Origin: Burkholderia savannae
GTDB taxonomy: Bacteria > Pseudomonadota > Gammaproteobacteria > Burkholderiales > Burkholderiaceae
Reading direction: 5' to 3'
Assembly (NCBI RefSeq): GCF_001524445.2
Contig: NZ_CP013418.1
Coordinates: 2,418,001-2,482,000 of the forward strand
Length of the DNA stretch: 64,000 nucleotides
The translations under genes were made by a program, and so were the position numbers. The notes beneath the pieces are model-generated. The model had not been told where the DNA came from. It was given only the letters and a program-made list of their open reading frames with translations, and ran no database searches. How positions within the stretch are numbered: the first letter of the stretch is position 1; each line of letters begins with the position of its first letter. Positions 8,329 to 17,063 of this stretch are shown in pieces.

Positions 8329-9252
8329 TCAGGCGCTGCGCGAAAGAAATTCCGCGCCGTCGTGCGCCGCGCGCTCGCAGACGCTCGCGAGCCAGGCCAC
8401 GAACGCGTCTGCGGCGGCGCGTGACGCGTGCGGCATCACGTAATACGGGGCGGCCGGCCGCGCGATGCGCGGAAACGGCGGGACGAGCGCACCCGACGCG
8501 AGCCAGTGGCGCGCGAGCGCGGGGCTGCCGAGCGCGACGCCCTGGCCGCTGACCGCCGCCTCGAGCAGGAGCCCGAGATCCATCAGCTTCGGGCCGTTCG
8601 CGGGCTCCGGCCAGTCGAGGCCGGCGACGCGGAACCACGGCGTCCACGGTTCGAGCGGCGTGCAGAGGAGCGGCAGCGCGGCGAGATCCGCGGGCGCGCG
8701 CAACGGTGCGTGCCGTTCGAGCAGCGACGGCGCGGCAAGCGGCGTCAGCGAATCGACCATCAGCACGGTCGCGCCCGACACAATCGGGCCGCCGCCGCGA
8801 ATCCAGAGATCGGCGCCCGTCGGCGGACCGTCGGGAAAGGGGCTCGCGAGCATCACTTCGAGCTCCACGCCCGGGTGCGCAAGCGTGAATTCGTCCAGAC
8901 GCGGAACCATGACCTGTCGCGCGAACGTCGGCGGCGCGCAGATCCGCAGCCGTTCCGCGTTGCCTGCGCCGCGCCGGTGCAGCGGCACCGCGGCGAGCAG
9001 ATGCAGCGGCGCATGAACCTGATGCAGATATTCGCTGCCGGCCGACGTCAGCGCCAGCGCCTTGCCGCTGCGCACGAGCAGCTGCACGCCGAGCAACTGT
9101 TCGAGCGCCGCGACGCGCTTGGCGACCGCGCTTCCCGTCACGCACAGCTCCTCGGCCGCGCGCTCGAACGTGCCGTGGCGCGCGGCGGCCACGAAGGCGA
9201 GCAGGCCGTCGAGGGACGGGAGGCGGAGGTCGCGGAGGTCGGAGGCGTTCAT
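8329..9252 (-). CDS. LysR-family transcriptional regulator
   Basis: A 307-residue regulator with an N-terminal winged helix-turn-helix at about 12-70 (LDGLLAFVAAARHGTFERAAEELCV, GSAVAKRVAALEQLLG, LFVRSG-like QLLVRSGKALALTSAG) and a LysR substrate-binding domain. It lies directly upstream of the lactate-dehydrogenase-like gene on the same strand, with no divergent partner. It may therefore be co-transcribed with lldD or control it from its own promoter in the repeat-bearing region to the right. The inducer is unknown; an alpha-hydroxy acid is a reasonable guess from the neighbour. Confidence 0.88.
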   Translation of the reverse strand: MNASDLRDLRLPSLDGLLAFVAAARHGTFERAAEELCVTGSAVAKRVAALEQLLGVQLLVRSGKALALTSAGSEYLHQVHAPLHLLAAVPLHRRGAGNAERLRICAPPTFARQVMVPRLDEFTLAHPGVELEVMLASPFPDGPPTGADLWIRGGGPIVSGATVLMVDSLTPLAAPSLLERHAPLRAPADLAALPLLCTPLEPWTPWFRVAGLDWPEPANGPKLMDLGLLLEAAVSGQGVALGSPALARHWLASGALVPPFPRIARPAAPYYVMPHASRAAADAFVAWLASVCERAAHDGAEFLSRSA

Positions 9253-9468
9253 CCGGCGATTCTAATCGACCGGTTTCGCGGCGGTTGCGCGGACGACGCC
9301 CGGGCGGCGGCGTGCCGTCGCGCGGCGCGGCTTCGATCGAGCGTGCATTGGCGGCGGCGCGTTTCATCGGATGAATATCCGCTCGACATGAAATGGAGCC
9401 GATGTGTCGCGCGCGAATCGCCGCGACGCGGCCGGGCGGCGCGCCTCGCTCGGCCGCGTCGTCATGAG

Positions 9469-9611
9469 ACCGCCACCCGACCGCCACCCGACCGCCACCC
9501 GACCGCCACCCGACCGCCACCCGACCGCCACCCGACCGCCACCCGACCGCCACCCGACCGCTACCCGGCCGCTACCCGACCGCTACCCGACCGCTACCCG
9601 ACCGCTACCCG
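9469..9611. repeat. 11-bp tandem repeat, about 13 copies
   Basis: The unit GACCGCCACCC is repeated head to tail without spacers. The first eight or so copies are nearly identical and the later ones carry a C-to-T change (GACCGCTACCC), with one GGCC variant near 9567. The array lies in the 475-base gap between a LysR start (9252, leftward) and the stop of the MHS transporter (9728, leftward). The unit is not a multiple of three, and open frames across it are a by-product of repetition. Copy number probably varies by slippage. Nothing else in 9253-9727 looks like a gene. Confidence 0.95.
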
Positions 9612-9727
9612 ACCACCATCTCGGCCGCGAGACTTCCCGCCCACCTGCCGGTAATCGATCATGCAAGACGCGACGATCCGCGCCTTCATTCGAGATCGGC
9701 ACGTGCGCCGCCGCGCGACGAGCGGAC

Positions 9728-11044
9728 TTACGAGCTCACGGCCCACGCTTGCGGCGCGGCGGCGCGCAGATTCCGCCGATATCGGCCGAGCCCGGCGATG
9801 CCGGCGAGCGACACGAGCGACAGCAGCGAGAAGTACAGCGCGAGCGGCAGCCATTCGCCCTGATAGCGCTGCGCGATCATCGCGCCGACGAGCGGCGTCG
9901 TGCCGCCCGCGACGAGCGCGCATAGCTGGTACGCGATCGAGATGCCCGAATAGCGCACGCGCGTCGGGAACGCGGGCGTCATGAAGCCCGCGATCACCGC
10001 GTAGACCGCCGACAGCGCGACGACCGCGAACGCGATGCCCGCGACGATCGCGACCGGATCGTGCGTGCGGACGAGGACGAACATCGGATACGGCGACAGC
10101 ATCGACAGCAGCGCCGCGCAGATCAGAAACCGCGTTTCGCCGAAGCGTTGCGCGAGCAGCGCCGAGACGGGCTGCGACAACAGCTGGATGATCGTGACGA
10201 TGAACAGGCAATCGAGAATGAACGATTTCGACATCCCGAGATACGTCGTCGCGTACGAGATCATGAACGTGTTGGTGAAGAAGAAGCCGGCGGAGCCGAT
10301 CGTCGTCGCGGCGGCGGCGAGCACGATCGGATGCCACGCGGTGCGCAGCGCGTCGGCGACCGGATAGCGGGCGATCGCACCGCTGTCGCGCACGCGCTCG
10401 AACTCCGGCGATTCGTTGACGCCGAGCCGGATCGCGACGCCGACGAGCAGCAGCACGAAGCTCGCGAGGAACGGCAGACGCCAGCCCCACGACACGAAGC
10501 TGTCGTGATCGAGCGACGTGACGAACCGGAACGCGAGCAGCGACAGGATCAGCCCGGCCGGACTGCCCATCTGCGGGAACGACGCGAACAACGTCCTGCG
10601 CTCGGCGCTCGCATGCTCGCTCGCCATCAGCACTGCGCCGCCCCATTCGCCGCCGACCGCGATCCCCTGCAGGATGCGCAGCAGCACGAGCAGCGCCGGC
10701 GCCCAGACGCCGATCGTCGCGTAGCCGGGCAGCAGGCCGATGCCGGTCGTCGCGATGCCCATCAGGAACATCGTCAGGACGAGCATCTTCTTGCGGCCGA
10801 TCCGGTCGCCGAGATGGCCGAACACCGCGCCGCTCAGCGGCCGCGCGACGAAGCCGACGAAGAACGTCGCGAACGACGCCATCGTGCTGACGAAATGATT
10901 GCCGCTCGGGAAGAACACGTCGCCGAGCACGAGCGCGGCGGCGGTCGCGTACGTGTAGTAATCGTAGAACTCGACGGCCGTGCCGATGAAGGCGGCCGTC
11001 GCGGCGCGCACGGGCTGATGCGTGCGCAGAGTCGGGGTAGGCAT
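9728..11044 (-). CDS. MFS transporter, metabolite:H+ symporter (MHS) family
   Basis: A 438-residue inner-membrane protein with about twelve hydrophobic segments. The MHS subfamily signature is plain: AAFIGTAVEFYDYYTY in the first helix, FFVGFVARPLSGAVFGHLGDRIGRKK between helices 2 and 3, and GGEWGGAVLMASEHA in helix 4-5. Such proteins (ShiA, ProP, KgtP and citrate types) import organic acids, betaines or similar solutes with protons. I place the start at ATG 11044 (MPTPTLRTH) because family homology begins shortly after it. The longer open frame upstream encodes only Arg/Gly/Pro-rich shadow sequence. No adjacent enzyme names the substrate. Confidence 0.87.
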   Translation of the reverse strand: MPTPTLRTHQPVRAATAAFIGTAVEFYDYYTYATAAALVLGDVFFPSGNHFVSTMASFATFFVGFVARPLSGAVFGHLGDRIGRKKMLVLTMFLMGIATTGIGLLPGYATIGVWAPALLVLLRILQGIAVGGEWGGAVLMASEHASAERRTLFASFPQMGSPAGLILSLLAFRFVTSLDHDSFVSWGWRLPFLASFVLLLVGVAIRLGVNESPEFERVRDSGAIARYPVADALRTAWHPIVLAAAATTIGSAGFFFTNTFMISYATTYLGMSKSFILDCLFIVTIIQLLSQPVSALLAQRFGETRFLICAALLSMLSPYPMFVLVRTHDPVAIVAGIAFAVVALSAVYAVIAGFMTPAFPTRVRYSGISIAYQLCALVAGGTTPLVGAMIAQRYQGEWLPLALYFSLLSLVSLAGIAGLGRYRRNLRAAAPQAWAVSS

Positions 11045-11491
11045 GGGCGATCCTGTCAGGGTGATGACGGCGTGACGGTGGCGGAGGCGCGGGCGAGGCG
11101 GCGGACGAGCGAGCGATCCGCCCGCTCGTCCGCCGCCGGGCGGCCTTCGTTCGATTCTGTTTTCCAATCCGAAGCATGGGTGACGCTCACGCACCGCTCG
11201 CGCATCGGCAGCCGCTTGCGCGAACCGGCACGCGGCGCGGCGGCGCGCCCGCGGCCTCGATGGTGTTCGAGCACGCGCGTCGTGCCGCTCGCGTTTAGCG
11301 AATCCGATTCGTTCGCCTGCATCGGCATCGACGCCGCCGCCGAATCGATCGCGACCGGCCGTGCGTCGCGTGCCGTGCGCGCAGAGACTGACCGAATCGG
11401 GTCGCTCCCGGGTAGCTCCAGGCGATCGGAGGTGGAAAAAAAGCGCCGGCGGCGAGCCGGCGCTTCGAATCGCGACACTTCACGCAGCGCG
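11045..11491. other. Intergenic region between ctlX and the MHS transporter
   Basis: Apart from the ctlX terminator at its right end I see no gene here. It should contain the promoter of the leftward transporter gene. Open frames crossing it are GC-rich shadows. Confidence 0.5.
11434..11465 (-). terminator. Rho-independent terminator of the ocd-ctlX operon
   Basis: A perfect 10-base inverted repeat, AAGCGCCGGC (11441-11450) and GCCGGCGCTT (11456-11465), with loop GGCGA. Read on the minus strand it is followed by a run of seven T (11442 down to 11436). It lies 27 bases beyond the ctlX stop in the direction of transcription, the classical arrangement for an intrinsic terminator. Confidence 0.93.
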
Positions 11492-12436
11492 CTACGTCGG
11501 CCGGCGCGCGAGGTGGACGCCCGCGAGCATGCAGCGCACCGAGCCGCCCGCCGTCTCGATCGTCGGCACGTCGAGCGGCAGCAGCCGCGCCGAGCGTTCG
11601 ATCAGCCCGCGCTGGCGCGGCGTGAGGCAATCGAGCGCGCGGCGCGACAGCGCGAGCACGCGCGCGTCGCGCGCGGACAGCTCGAGCGCGTTGCCGGCGA
11701 ACTCGGCGATCTGCTCGTTCTCGAGCGCGATCACCGTCCGGCCCGTTTCGGCGATGCGGCGGCGCACTTCGTCGCGGCGGTTCGGATCGCTGATCAGATC
11801 GAGGCCCACCAACGCGAACTCGGTCGCGATGCTCATCATCACGTTCGTGTGATAGACCGGGCGGCCGTCGGCGTCGGCGGTGTCGAAGCACATGGGCTCG
11901 AAATTGAAATGCGTGCAGAAGCGTTCGAGCGCGACGGGATCGGCGCGGCGCGAGCGCGCGGTGTACGCGACGCGCGCGACGTGGTCGAGCACCATCGCGC
12001 CCGTGCCTTCGAGAAAGACGTCGTCGTGCTCGAGGCCGGAAAAATCGATCACGTCCTGCACGCGGTATTCGCGCTTGAGCATCTCGATGACATCCGCGCG
12101 CCGCTCGCGCCGGCGATTCGCGTTGCAGATCGGATATAGCGCGACGTGGCCGCCCGGATGCGTCGAGAACCAGTTGTTCGGGAACACGGAATCCGGCGTG
12201 TTGCCGTCGCCGTGATCGTCGAAGACGTGCACGCGGACGCCCGCCTCCGACAGCCGGCCCGCGGCCGCGGCGACTTCGTCGCGCGCGGCGGCCGCGACGG
12301 CCTGCGCGCGCGCGTCGTCGCCGGCCGGGGGCGTGCGTTGAAACGCGTTGTCGGCGGCCGTGTCCGGATTCGGAAAGAAACGGTGCGGCCGGATCATGAC
12401 GACGGCCGCAGCCGCCTGAATCGACTGAAGACTCAT
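11492..12436 (-). CDS. ctlX: Citrulline-utilisation hydrolase CtlX family (guanidino-group-modifying fold)
   Basis: A 314-residue enzyme of the amidinotransferase/dimethylargininase superfamily, long annotated as amidinotransferase and now as CtlX. Visible blocks are VMIRPHRFFPNPDTAADNAFQ at the N-terminus, SVFPNNWFSTHPGG, FLEGTGAMVLDH (acidic catalytic/substrate residues), YHTNVMMSIA (catalytic His) and GGSVRCMLAGVHL (nucleophilic Cys near the C-terminus). In the family it acts on citrulline or a related ureido/guanidino amino acid, feeding ornithine breakdown. It starts 44 bases after ocd, forming a two-gene operon with its own terminator. I chose ATG 12436 because homology starts at once. 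Confidence 0.88.
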   Translation of the reverse strand: MSLQSIQAAAAVVMIRPHRFFPNPDTAADNAFQRTPPAGDDARAQAVAAAARDEVAAAAGRLSEAGVRVHVFDDHGDGNTPDSVFPNNWFSTHPGGHVALYPICNANRRRERRADVIEMLKREYRVQDVIDFSGLEHDDVFLEGTGAMVLDHVARVAYTARSRRADPVALERFCTHFNFEPMCFDTADADGRPVYHTNVMMSIATEFALVGLDLISDPNRRDEVRRRIAETGRTVIALENEQIAEFAGNALELSARDARVLALSRRALDCLTPRQRGLIERSARLLPLDVPTIETAGGSVRCMLAGVHLARRPT

Positions 12437-12480
12437 GGAGTGCGACGAGAAAACGAGAAGGGCGCGGCGCGCCGAACGCC

Positions 12481-13557
12481 TCAGCGCGAGAACGCTTCCG
12501 CTCGAACGAACGCCGGCGTCGCGCGGGGCGCGACGCCAGTCGGCGCGCCGATCAGCGCGTACAGGTTTTTCGGATCGTCGGCGGGCGGGATCAGCGAGAT
12601 CGGCGTGCCGGCGTCGTGCCGCAGCGCGAGCGCGTGCAGATGGCGCAGCGCCGAATAGTCCTCGAGCGCGAAGCCGACCGAATCGAAGATCGTGACTTGC
12701 GACGCGCTGTCCCGCCCGGCCGCCTCCTGGCGCAGCACGCGCCACAGTTCGGTCACCGGAAAATCGGCCGGCATCTGCTGGATGTCGCCTTCGATGCGTG
12801 TCTGCGGCTCATATTCGACGAACACGCGGCCCATGCGCAGCACGTCCGCGTGCAGCTCGGTCTTGCCCGGGCAATCGCCGCCGACCGCGTTCAGATGCAT
12901 GCCGGGCTCGATCATGTCCGGCGTGACGATCGTCGCGTACGCCTTGTCGGCGGTGACGGTCGTCACGATGTCGGCGCCGCGCGCCGCGCCGGCCGTCGAC
13001 GCGGCGGGGATCACGCGCAGCCCCGGATACGCGGACAGGTTGCGCACGAGCTTGTCGGTCGCGTGCGGATCGATGTCGTACGCGCGGATCTCGTCGATGC
13101 CGAGCAGCGTGTGAAACGCGATCGCCTGGAACTCGCTCTGCGCGCCGTTGCCGATCAGCGCCATCGTCCTCGCGTCGTCGCGTGCGAGCGCGCGCGCCGC
13201 GAGCACCGACGTCGCGGCCGTGCGCAGCGCGGTGATCAGCGTGAGCTCGGCGAGCAGCACCGGGTAGCCGGTGTCGACTTCGGCGAGCGCGCCGAACGCC
13301 ATCACCGTGTGCATGCCGCGGCCGGCGTTGACCGGATGGCCGTTCACGTACTTGAACGCGAACAGCTTCGCATCGGCGACGGGCATCAGCTCGATCACGC
13401 CGTCGCGCGAATGGCAGGCGACGCGCGGGGATTTGTCGAAGTCGTTCCAGCGCAGATAATCGGCGCGCAGCGTGTCGACGAGTTCGCCGACGAAGCGCGC
13501 AACGCCGACGCGCGCGATCAGCCGGCTCGTGTCGGGAACGTCGAGGAAGCGTGTCAT
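12481..13557 (-). CDS. ocd: Ornithine cyclodeaminase
   Basis: A 358-residue NAD-dependent enzyme of the ornithine cyclodeaminase/mu-crystallin family (L-ornithine to L-proline + NH3). The N-terminal dimer domain includes the substrate-lysine region FAFKYVNGHP. The Rossmann domain carries the NAD motif ALIGNGAQSEFQ, followed by AYDIDPHATDKL. The C-terminal lid carries GMHLNAVGGDCPGKTEL with the catalytic Asp. The length and DSVGFALEDYSALR tail match the ornithine branch rather than alanine dehydrogenase. With ctlX it gives a citrulline/ornithine-to-proline route. The divergent Lrp/AsnC gene (13772) is the likely regulator. Start ATG 13557 is supported by homology. Confidence 0.92.
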   Translation of the reverse strand: MTRFLDVPDTSRLIARVGVARFVGELVDTLRADYLRWNDFDKSPRVACHSRDGVIELMPVADAKLFAFKYVNGHPVNAGRGMHTVMAFGALAEVDTGYPVLLAELTLITALRTAATSVLAARALARDDARTMALIGNGAQSEFQAIAFHTLLGIDEIRAYDIDPHATDKLVRNLSAYPGLRVIPAASTAGAARGADIVTTVTADKAYATIVTPDMIEPGMHLNAVGGDCPGKTELHADVLRMGRVFVEYEPQTRIEGDIQQMPADFPVTELWRVLRQEAAGRDSASQVTIFDSVGFALEDYSALRHLHALALRHDAGTPISLIPPADDPKNLYALIGAPTGVAPRATPAFVRAEAFSR

Positions 13558-13771
13558 GAGGTGTCGTCTCCCGTGTTGGCCGCGGCCCTCGTCGGGCCGC
13601 TCGTTCAATTGATTATTTCGAAGTCCTCGGCCAACAGATAGCGAGCAAAAGTGACAGAATGCTCGATAATTTCGGCGTTCTGCTTGCCTCGAGATGACAA
13701 AATGCGCAGTCGGCGGCTTTCGCGCCGCCGCCCGGTGCCGCACTTTCATTGATTGCTCGGAGAGACTCCCC

Positions 13772-14203
13772 ATGATCAGCCTCGACGACGTCGACCGACA
13801 ACTCATCGCGCTGCTGCGCGACAACGCGCGCACGCCGGTCGTGACGCTCGCGAAGCAGTTGCGCGTCGCGCGCGCGACCGTGCAGAACCGCATCGCGCGG
13901 CTCGAGAAGCACGGCGTGATCGTCGGTTATACGGTGCGGCTGAAGCCCGCCGCGGAGAAGCATCGAATTCGCGCGCTGATGTCGATCGCCGTGCAGGGCA
14001 ATCGCGCGGCGGACGTCGTCAAGGTGTTGCGCGGGAATCCGAACGTCGCGACGATCCACAGCACCAACGGGCGGTGGGATCTCGTCGCCGAGCTCCACGC
14101 CGATTCGCTGGAGAATTTCGATCGCGTGCTGGGCGTGATTCGCCTGGTCGACGGGATCGCCAATACGGAGACGAGCATCCTGCTGTCGACGCACAAGGCG
14201 TGA
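13772..14203 (+). CDS. Lrp/AsnC-family regulator of the ornithine/citrulline operon
   Basis: A 143-residue feast/famine regulator. An N-terminal helix-turn-helix (LDDVDRQLIALLRDNARTPVVTLAKQL, VARATVQNRIARLEKHGVI) is followed by a RAM ligand-binding domain (ALMSIAVQGNRAADV, PNVATIHSTNGRWDLVAELH, ETSILLSTHKA). It is divergent from ocd across a 214-base gap. That is typical for an Lrp paralogue that senses an amino acid and controls its catabolic operon; ornithine or citrulline as ligand is an inference. ATG 13772 was chosen over an in-frame ATG at 13694 because the family begins at MISLDDVD. Confidence 0.9.
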   Translation: MISLDDVDRQLIALLRDNARTPVVTLAKQLRVARATVQNRIARLEKHGVIVGYTVRLKPAAEKHRIRALMSIAVQGNRAADVVKVLRGNPNVATIHSTNGRWDLVAELHADSLENFDRVLGVIRLVDGIANTETSILLSTHKA

Positions 14204-14324
14204 ACGGCGGGTTCGTGTTTCGCGATGCTTGGCTCGCGCTTCACGTGGGTTCGTGCGCGACGTTCGATGCGTCGCGCATCGGGCCTGAAGAAGCGCGATG
14301 CGCGCGGTCGCGCCTGTCGCATCG

Positions 14325-14400
14325 GGCATCATCGGGCATCGGGGATTCGACATCCGACATGCGACATCCGACATCCGACCGAAGGCGTTCGTCAGGACAT
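14325..14400. repeat. Short degenerate repeats CATCGGGCAT / GACATCCGACAT
   Basis: Between the Lrp gene and the next leftward LysR gene the DNA consists of clustered near-copies of CATCGGGCAT followed by overlapping copies of GACATCCGACAT. Similar low-complexity strings of GCATCG type occur at about 6895-7000 and 17025-17080, always between genes. They look like slippage-derived simple repeats and I see no coding or structural role. Confidence 0.7.
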
Positions 14401-14426
14401 CGGATCATTGAGCGAGACGCGCGCGT

Positions 14427-15416
14427 TCACACCGGCGATCGTGGTTCCCGATCCGTGCGCCGCCGCTCCTTCGTCCCCCCGCCCGTCGGCGACGGTCGAC
14501 GCGCCGCGTAATCGTTCGATTCGCTTCGCAGCCAGGCGACGAACGATTGCACGCGCGGATCGTCCGGCCGCGCATGGATCAGCTTGTATTGCGCGGGCGC
14601 GGGCACGCAGCGTCCGAGCACGTGGACGAGCCGCCCGCGCGCGATCTCGTCGTCGACGAGCGCCTGCCGGCACACCGCGACGCCTTGCCCCGCAAGCGCC
14701 GCGCCGATCGCGAGGCTCGCGAGGTTGAATTCCGGCCCGCGCAGCTCGCCTGCGTATTCCGGCACGACGGCGGCGAGCCACGTGCGCCATTCGACGTACT
14801 TCGGCGCATCGGGCCACGCCGACGCATCGTGCAGCGGCACGATGCTCGACACCCATTCGGCCGTTGCCTCCGGTGGATGCCGGTCGAGATACGCGGGCGC
14901 GGCGACCGCGACGAGACGCTCGTCGAACAGCGGCTCGACATGGAGCGCGTCGTAATCGAACGGGTCCCAGCGGATCGCGACGTCGATGTCGCCTGCGGCC
15001 ATCGTCTCGCGATCGATCGCGTGAAACTCCGCTTTCAGCCGCACCGACGTCTGCGGATGCAGCCGATGAAACTCGGTGAGCCTCGGCATCAGCCATTGCA
15101 GCGCGAACGACGGCAGGCAGCTCACCTGCAGGTGCGCGTCCGGCGCGCTCAACTGGCGCAGCGTGCGGCCGAGCGACGCGAACGCCGCCAAAGTCGCTTC
15201 GTGCAGCACGCCGCCCTTCGGCGTGAGCGCGAGCCCGCGCGCCTGGCGCACGAACAGCGGATAGCCGAGACGCGCTTCGAGCTGGCGGATCTGCTGGCTG
15301 ATCGCGCTTTGCGTCAGGTGCAGCGCGTCGGCGGCTTTCGTGAAGCTGCCGAGCCGGCCGGCCGCCTCGAAGCAGCGCAGCGCGCCGAGCAGCGGCGTGT
15401 CGAGCTTCGTATTCAT
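14427..15416 (-). CDS. LysR-family regulator, divergent from D-serine ammonia-lyase
   Basis: A 329-residue regulator of the GcvA/DsdC-like branch. The HTH lies at about 8-66 (LLGALRCFEAAGRLGSFTKAADALHLTQ, SAISQQIRQLEARLGYPLFVR), and the substrate-binding domain includes LQVSCLPSFALQWLMPRL, DIDVAIRWDP and GVAVCRQALVDDEI. It starts 95 bases from dsdA on the opposite strand. A local activator of dsdA that responds to D-serine, as DsdC does in Escherichia coli, is the natural reading. The C-terminal ~20 residues after ARRPSP are Arg/Pro-rich and may be a late extension. Confidence 0.88.
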   Translation of the reverse strand: MNTKLDTPLLGALRCFEAAGRLGSFTKAADALHLTQSAISQQIRQLEARLGYPLFVRQARGLALTPKGGVLHEATLAAFASLGRTLRQLSAPDAHLQVSCLPSFALQWLMPRLTEFHRLHPQTSVRLKAEFHAIDRETMAAGDIDVAIRWDPFDYDALHVEPLFDERLVAVAAPAYLDRHPPEATAEWVSSIVPLHDASAWPDAPKYVEWRTWLAAVVPEYAGELRGPEFNLASLAIGAALAGQGVAVCRQALVDDEIARGRLVHVLGRCVPAPAQYKLIHARPDDPRVQSFVAWLRSESNDYAARRPSPTGGGTKERRRTDREPRSPV

Positions 15417-15511
15417 TAGTGTGGCTTATGCTCCCGCAAGAATTGATCGCTTCATCGGCTGATCGTCGGAACGTACGATGACGGCCTGTTCATCGCATTC
15501 TATTTCAGGCC

Positions 15512-16840
15512 ATGCACGACAGCCGACAACTTCCGCTCGATCCGAATCTATTAGCCAGACTTCAGTCTGGCTCGCCGATGCTGTGGCTCAATCCGCATCA
15601 GGGCGCGCCGCTGCCGGACATCGCGCCGACCGCCGCCGATCTCGCCGACGCCGACGCGCGCCTGCGCCGCTGCGGCGGCTTGCTGGCCGCGCTGTTTCCC
15701 GAGCTGCGGCCGTCGGGCGGGCGGATCGCGTCGCCGTTGCAGCGGGCCGATCGGTTGCAGCGCGCCGGTCATACGGACGCGGGCGCGTGGTTCGTCAAGC
15801 GGGACGACGCGCTGCCGGTAGCCGGCTCGATCAAGGCGCGCGGCGGTTTTCACGAGGTGCTCGCGCTCGCCGAATCGATCGCCGATCGGCACGGCCTGCT
15901 CGATGCGCACGCCGACCGGCGCGTGCTCGCGAGCGGCGACGCGCGGGCGCTGTTCGCACGCTACACCGTGATGGTCGGCAGCACCGGCAATCTCGGCTTG
16001 AGCATCGGGGTGCTCGCGTCGGCGCTCGGGTTTCGGAGCGTCGTGCACATGTCGGCGGACGCGAAGGCGTGGAAGAAGGCGCGCCTGCACACGCGCGGCG
16101 TGGACGTCGTCGAGCACGCGGGCGACTATGCGAAAGCGGTCGATGCCGGACGCCGGCAGGCCGCCGGCATGCCGCGCTGCCATTTCGTCGACGACGAAGG
16201 ATCGCGGATGCTGTTTCTCGGCTACGCGACGGCTGCCGCCGAACTCGCCGGGCAGCTCGCGCGCGCCGGCCGGACAGTCGACGCGCGTCACCCGCTGTTC
16301 GTCCACATTCCGTGCGGCGTCGGCGGCGCGCCGGGCGGCATCGCGTACGGGCTCAAGGCGCTGTACGGCGAGCACGTGCATTGCTTTCTCGCCGAGCCCG
16401 CCGCGTCGCCGTGCGTGCTCGTGCAGCTCGCGAGCGGCGGCGCGCGTTCGATATCCGTCTACGACATCGGCCTCGACAATCGCACCGAGGCGGACGGGCT
16501 GGCGGTCGCGCAGGCGTCGCACCTCGCCGGCCCGCTGCTGCGCGCGCAGGCCGCGGGCGTGTTCACGGTCGACGATCGGCGGCTGTTCGCCGGCCTGCTC
16601 GACGCGAACGAGCGGCTCGGCATCGATCTCGAGCCGTCGGCGGCGGCGGCGTTCGGCGGCCCGGCGTGGATCGCGGCGTCGCAGGCGGGGCGCGACTACC
16701 TGCGCGGCCGGGGCATCGCGCCGAACGAGGCGACGCACGTGATCTGGGCGACGGGCGGCTCGCTCGTTCCGGCCGGCGCGCATCGGCGCTTTCAGGCGCG
16801 GGCGCGCGCGCAGCGGCGAGCGGATGCCGCTCGCGCGTGA
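15512..16840 (+). CDS. dsdA: D-serine ammonia-lyase (D-serine dehydratase)
   Basis: A 442-residue PLP enzyme converting D-serine to pyruvate and ammonia. The PLP lysine is Lys108 in AGSIKARGG. Other DsdA marks are WFVKRDDALPVAGS, the glycine loop VGSTGNLGLSIGV, HMSADAKAWKK, the cofactor-phosphate region IPCGVGGAPGGIAYGLK and the C-terminal HVIWATGGSLVP. The length matches the family and no residue that I know to be essential is missing. The ATG at 15512 has a modest AGG site. Its role is D-serine detoxification and use as carbon and nitrogen; the divergent LysR gene probably controls it. Confidence 0.94.
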   Translation: MHDSRQLPLDPNLLARLQSGSPMLWLNPHQGAPLPDIAPTAADLADADARLRRCGGLLAALFPELRPSGGRIASPLQRADRLQRAGHTDAGAWFVKRDDALPVAGSIKARGGFHEVLALAESIADRHGLLDAHADRRVLASGDARALFARYTVMVGSTGNLGLSIGVLASALGFRSVVHMSADAKAWKKARLHTRGVDVVEHAGDYAKAVDAGRRQAAGMPRCHFVDDEGSRMLFLGYATAAAELAGQLARAGRTVDARHPLFVHIPCGVGGAPGGIAYGLKALYGEHVHCFLAEPAASPCVLVQLASGGARSISVYDIGLDNRTEADGLAVAQASHLAGPLLRAQAAGVFTVDDRRLFAGLLDANERLGIDLEPSAAAAFGGPAWIAASQAGRDYLRGRGIAPNEATHVIWATGGSLVPAGAHRRFQARARAQRRADAARA

Positions 16841-17063
16841 GCGGGCGGCTGCTTCGCCGCTTCGGCCGGCGGTTGGGGGGCGCAGCGCGCGCGGCGGGCG
16901 TCGTTTCGCATGCCGCGCGGCGCACGACAACCGATAGGCGCGCGGCGTTTCGGTGCTCGTCGCGCCGCAAATCGGGCAATCGCGCGGGCGCGCCACGCGA
17001 TGTCGCGCTGTGTATCGAGTGACGCATCGAATCGCGCATCTGCATAGCGGATCGCGCATCGAG

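Noticed and set aside
9469..9611. Possible CRISPR array (also considered for 32788-32917)
   Set aside because: Units are 11 and 13 bases and contiguous with no spacers, and no cas genes are present. These are minisatellites.
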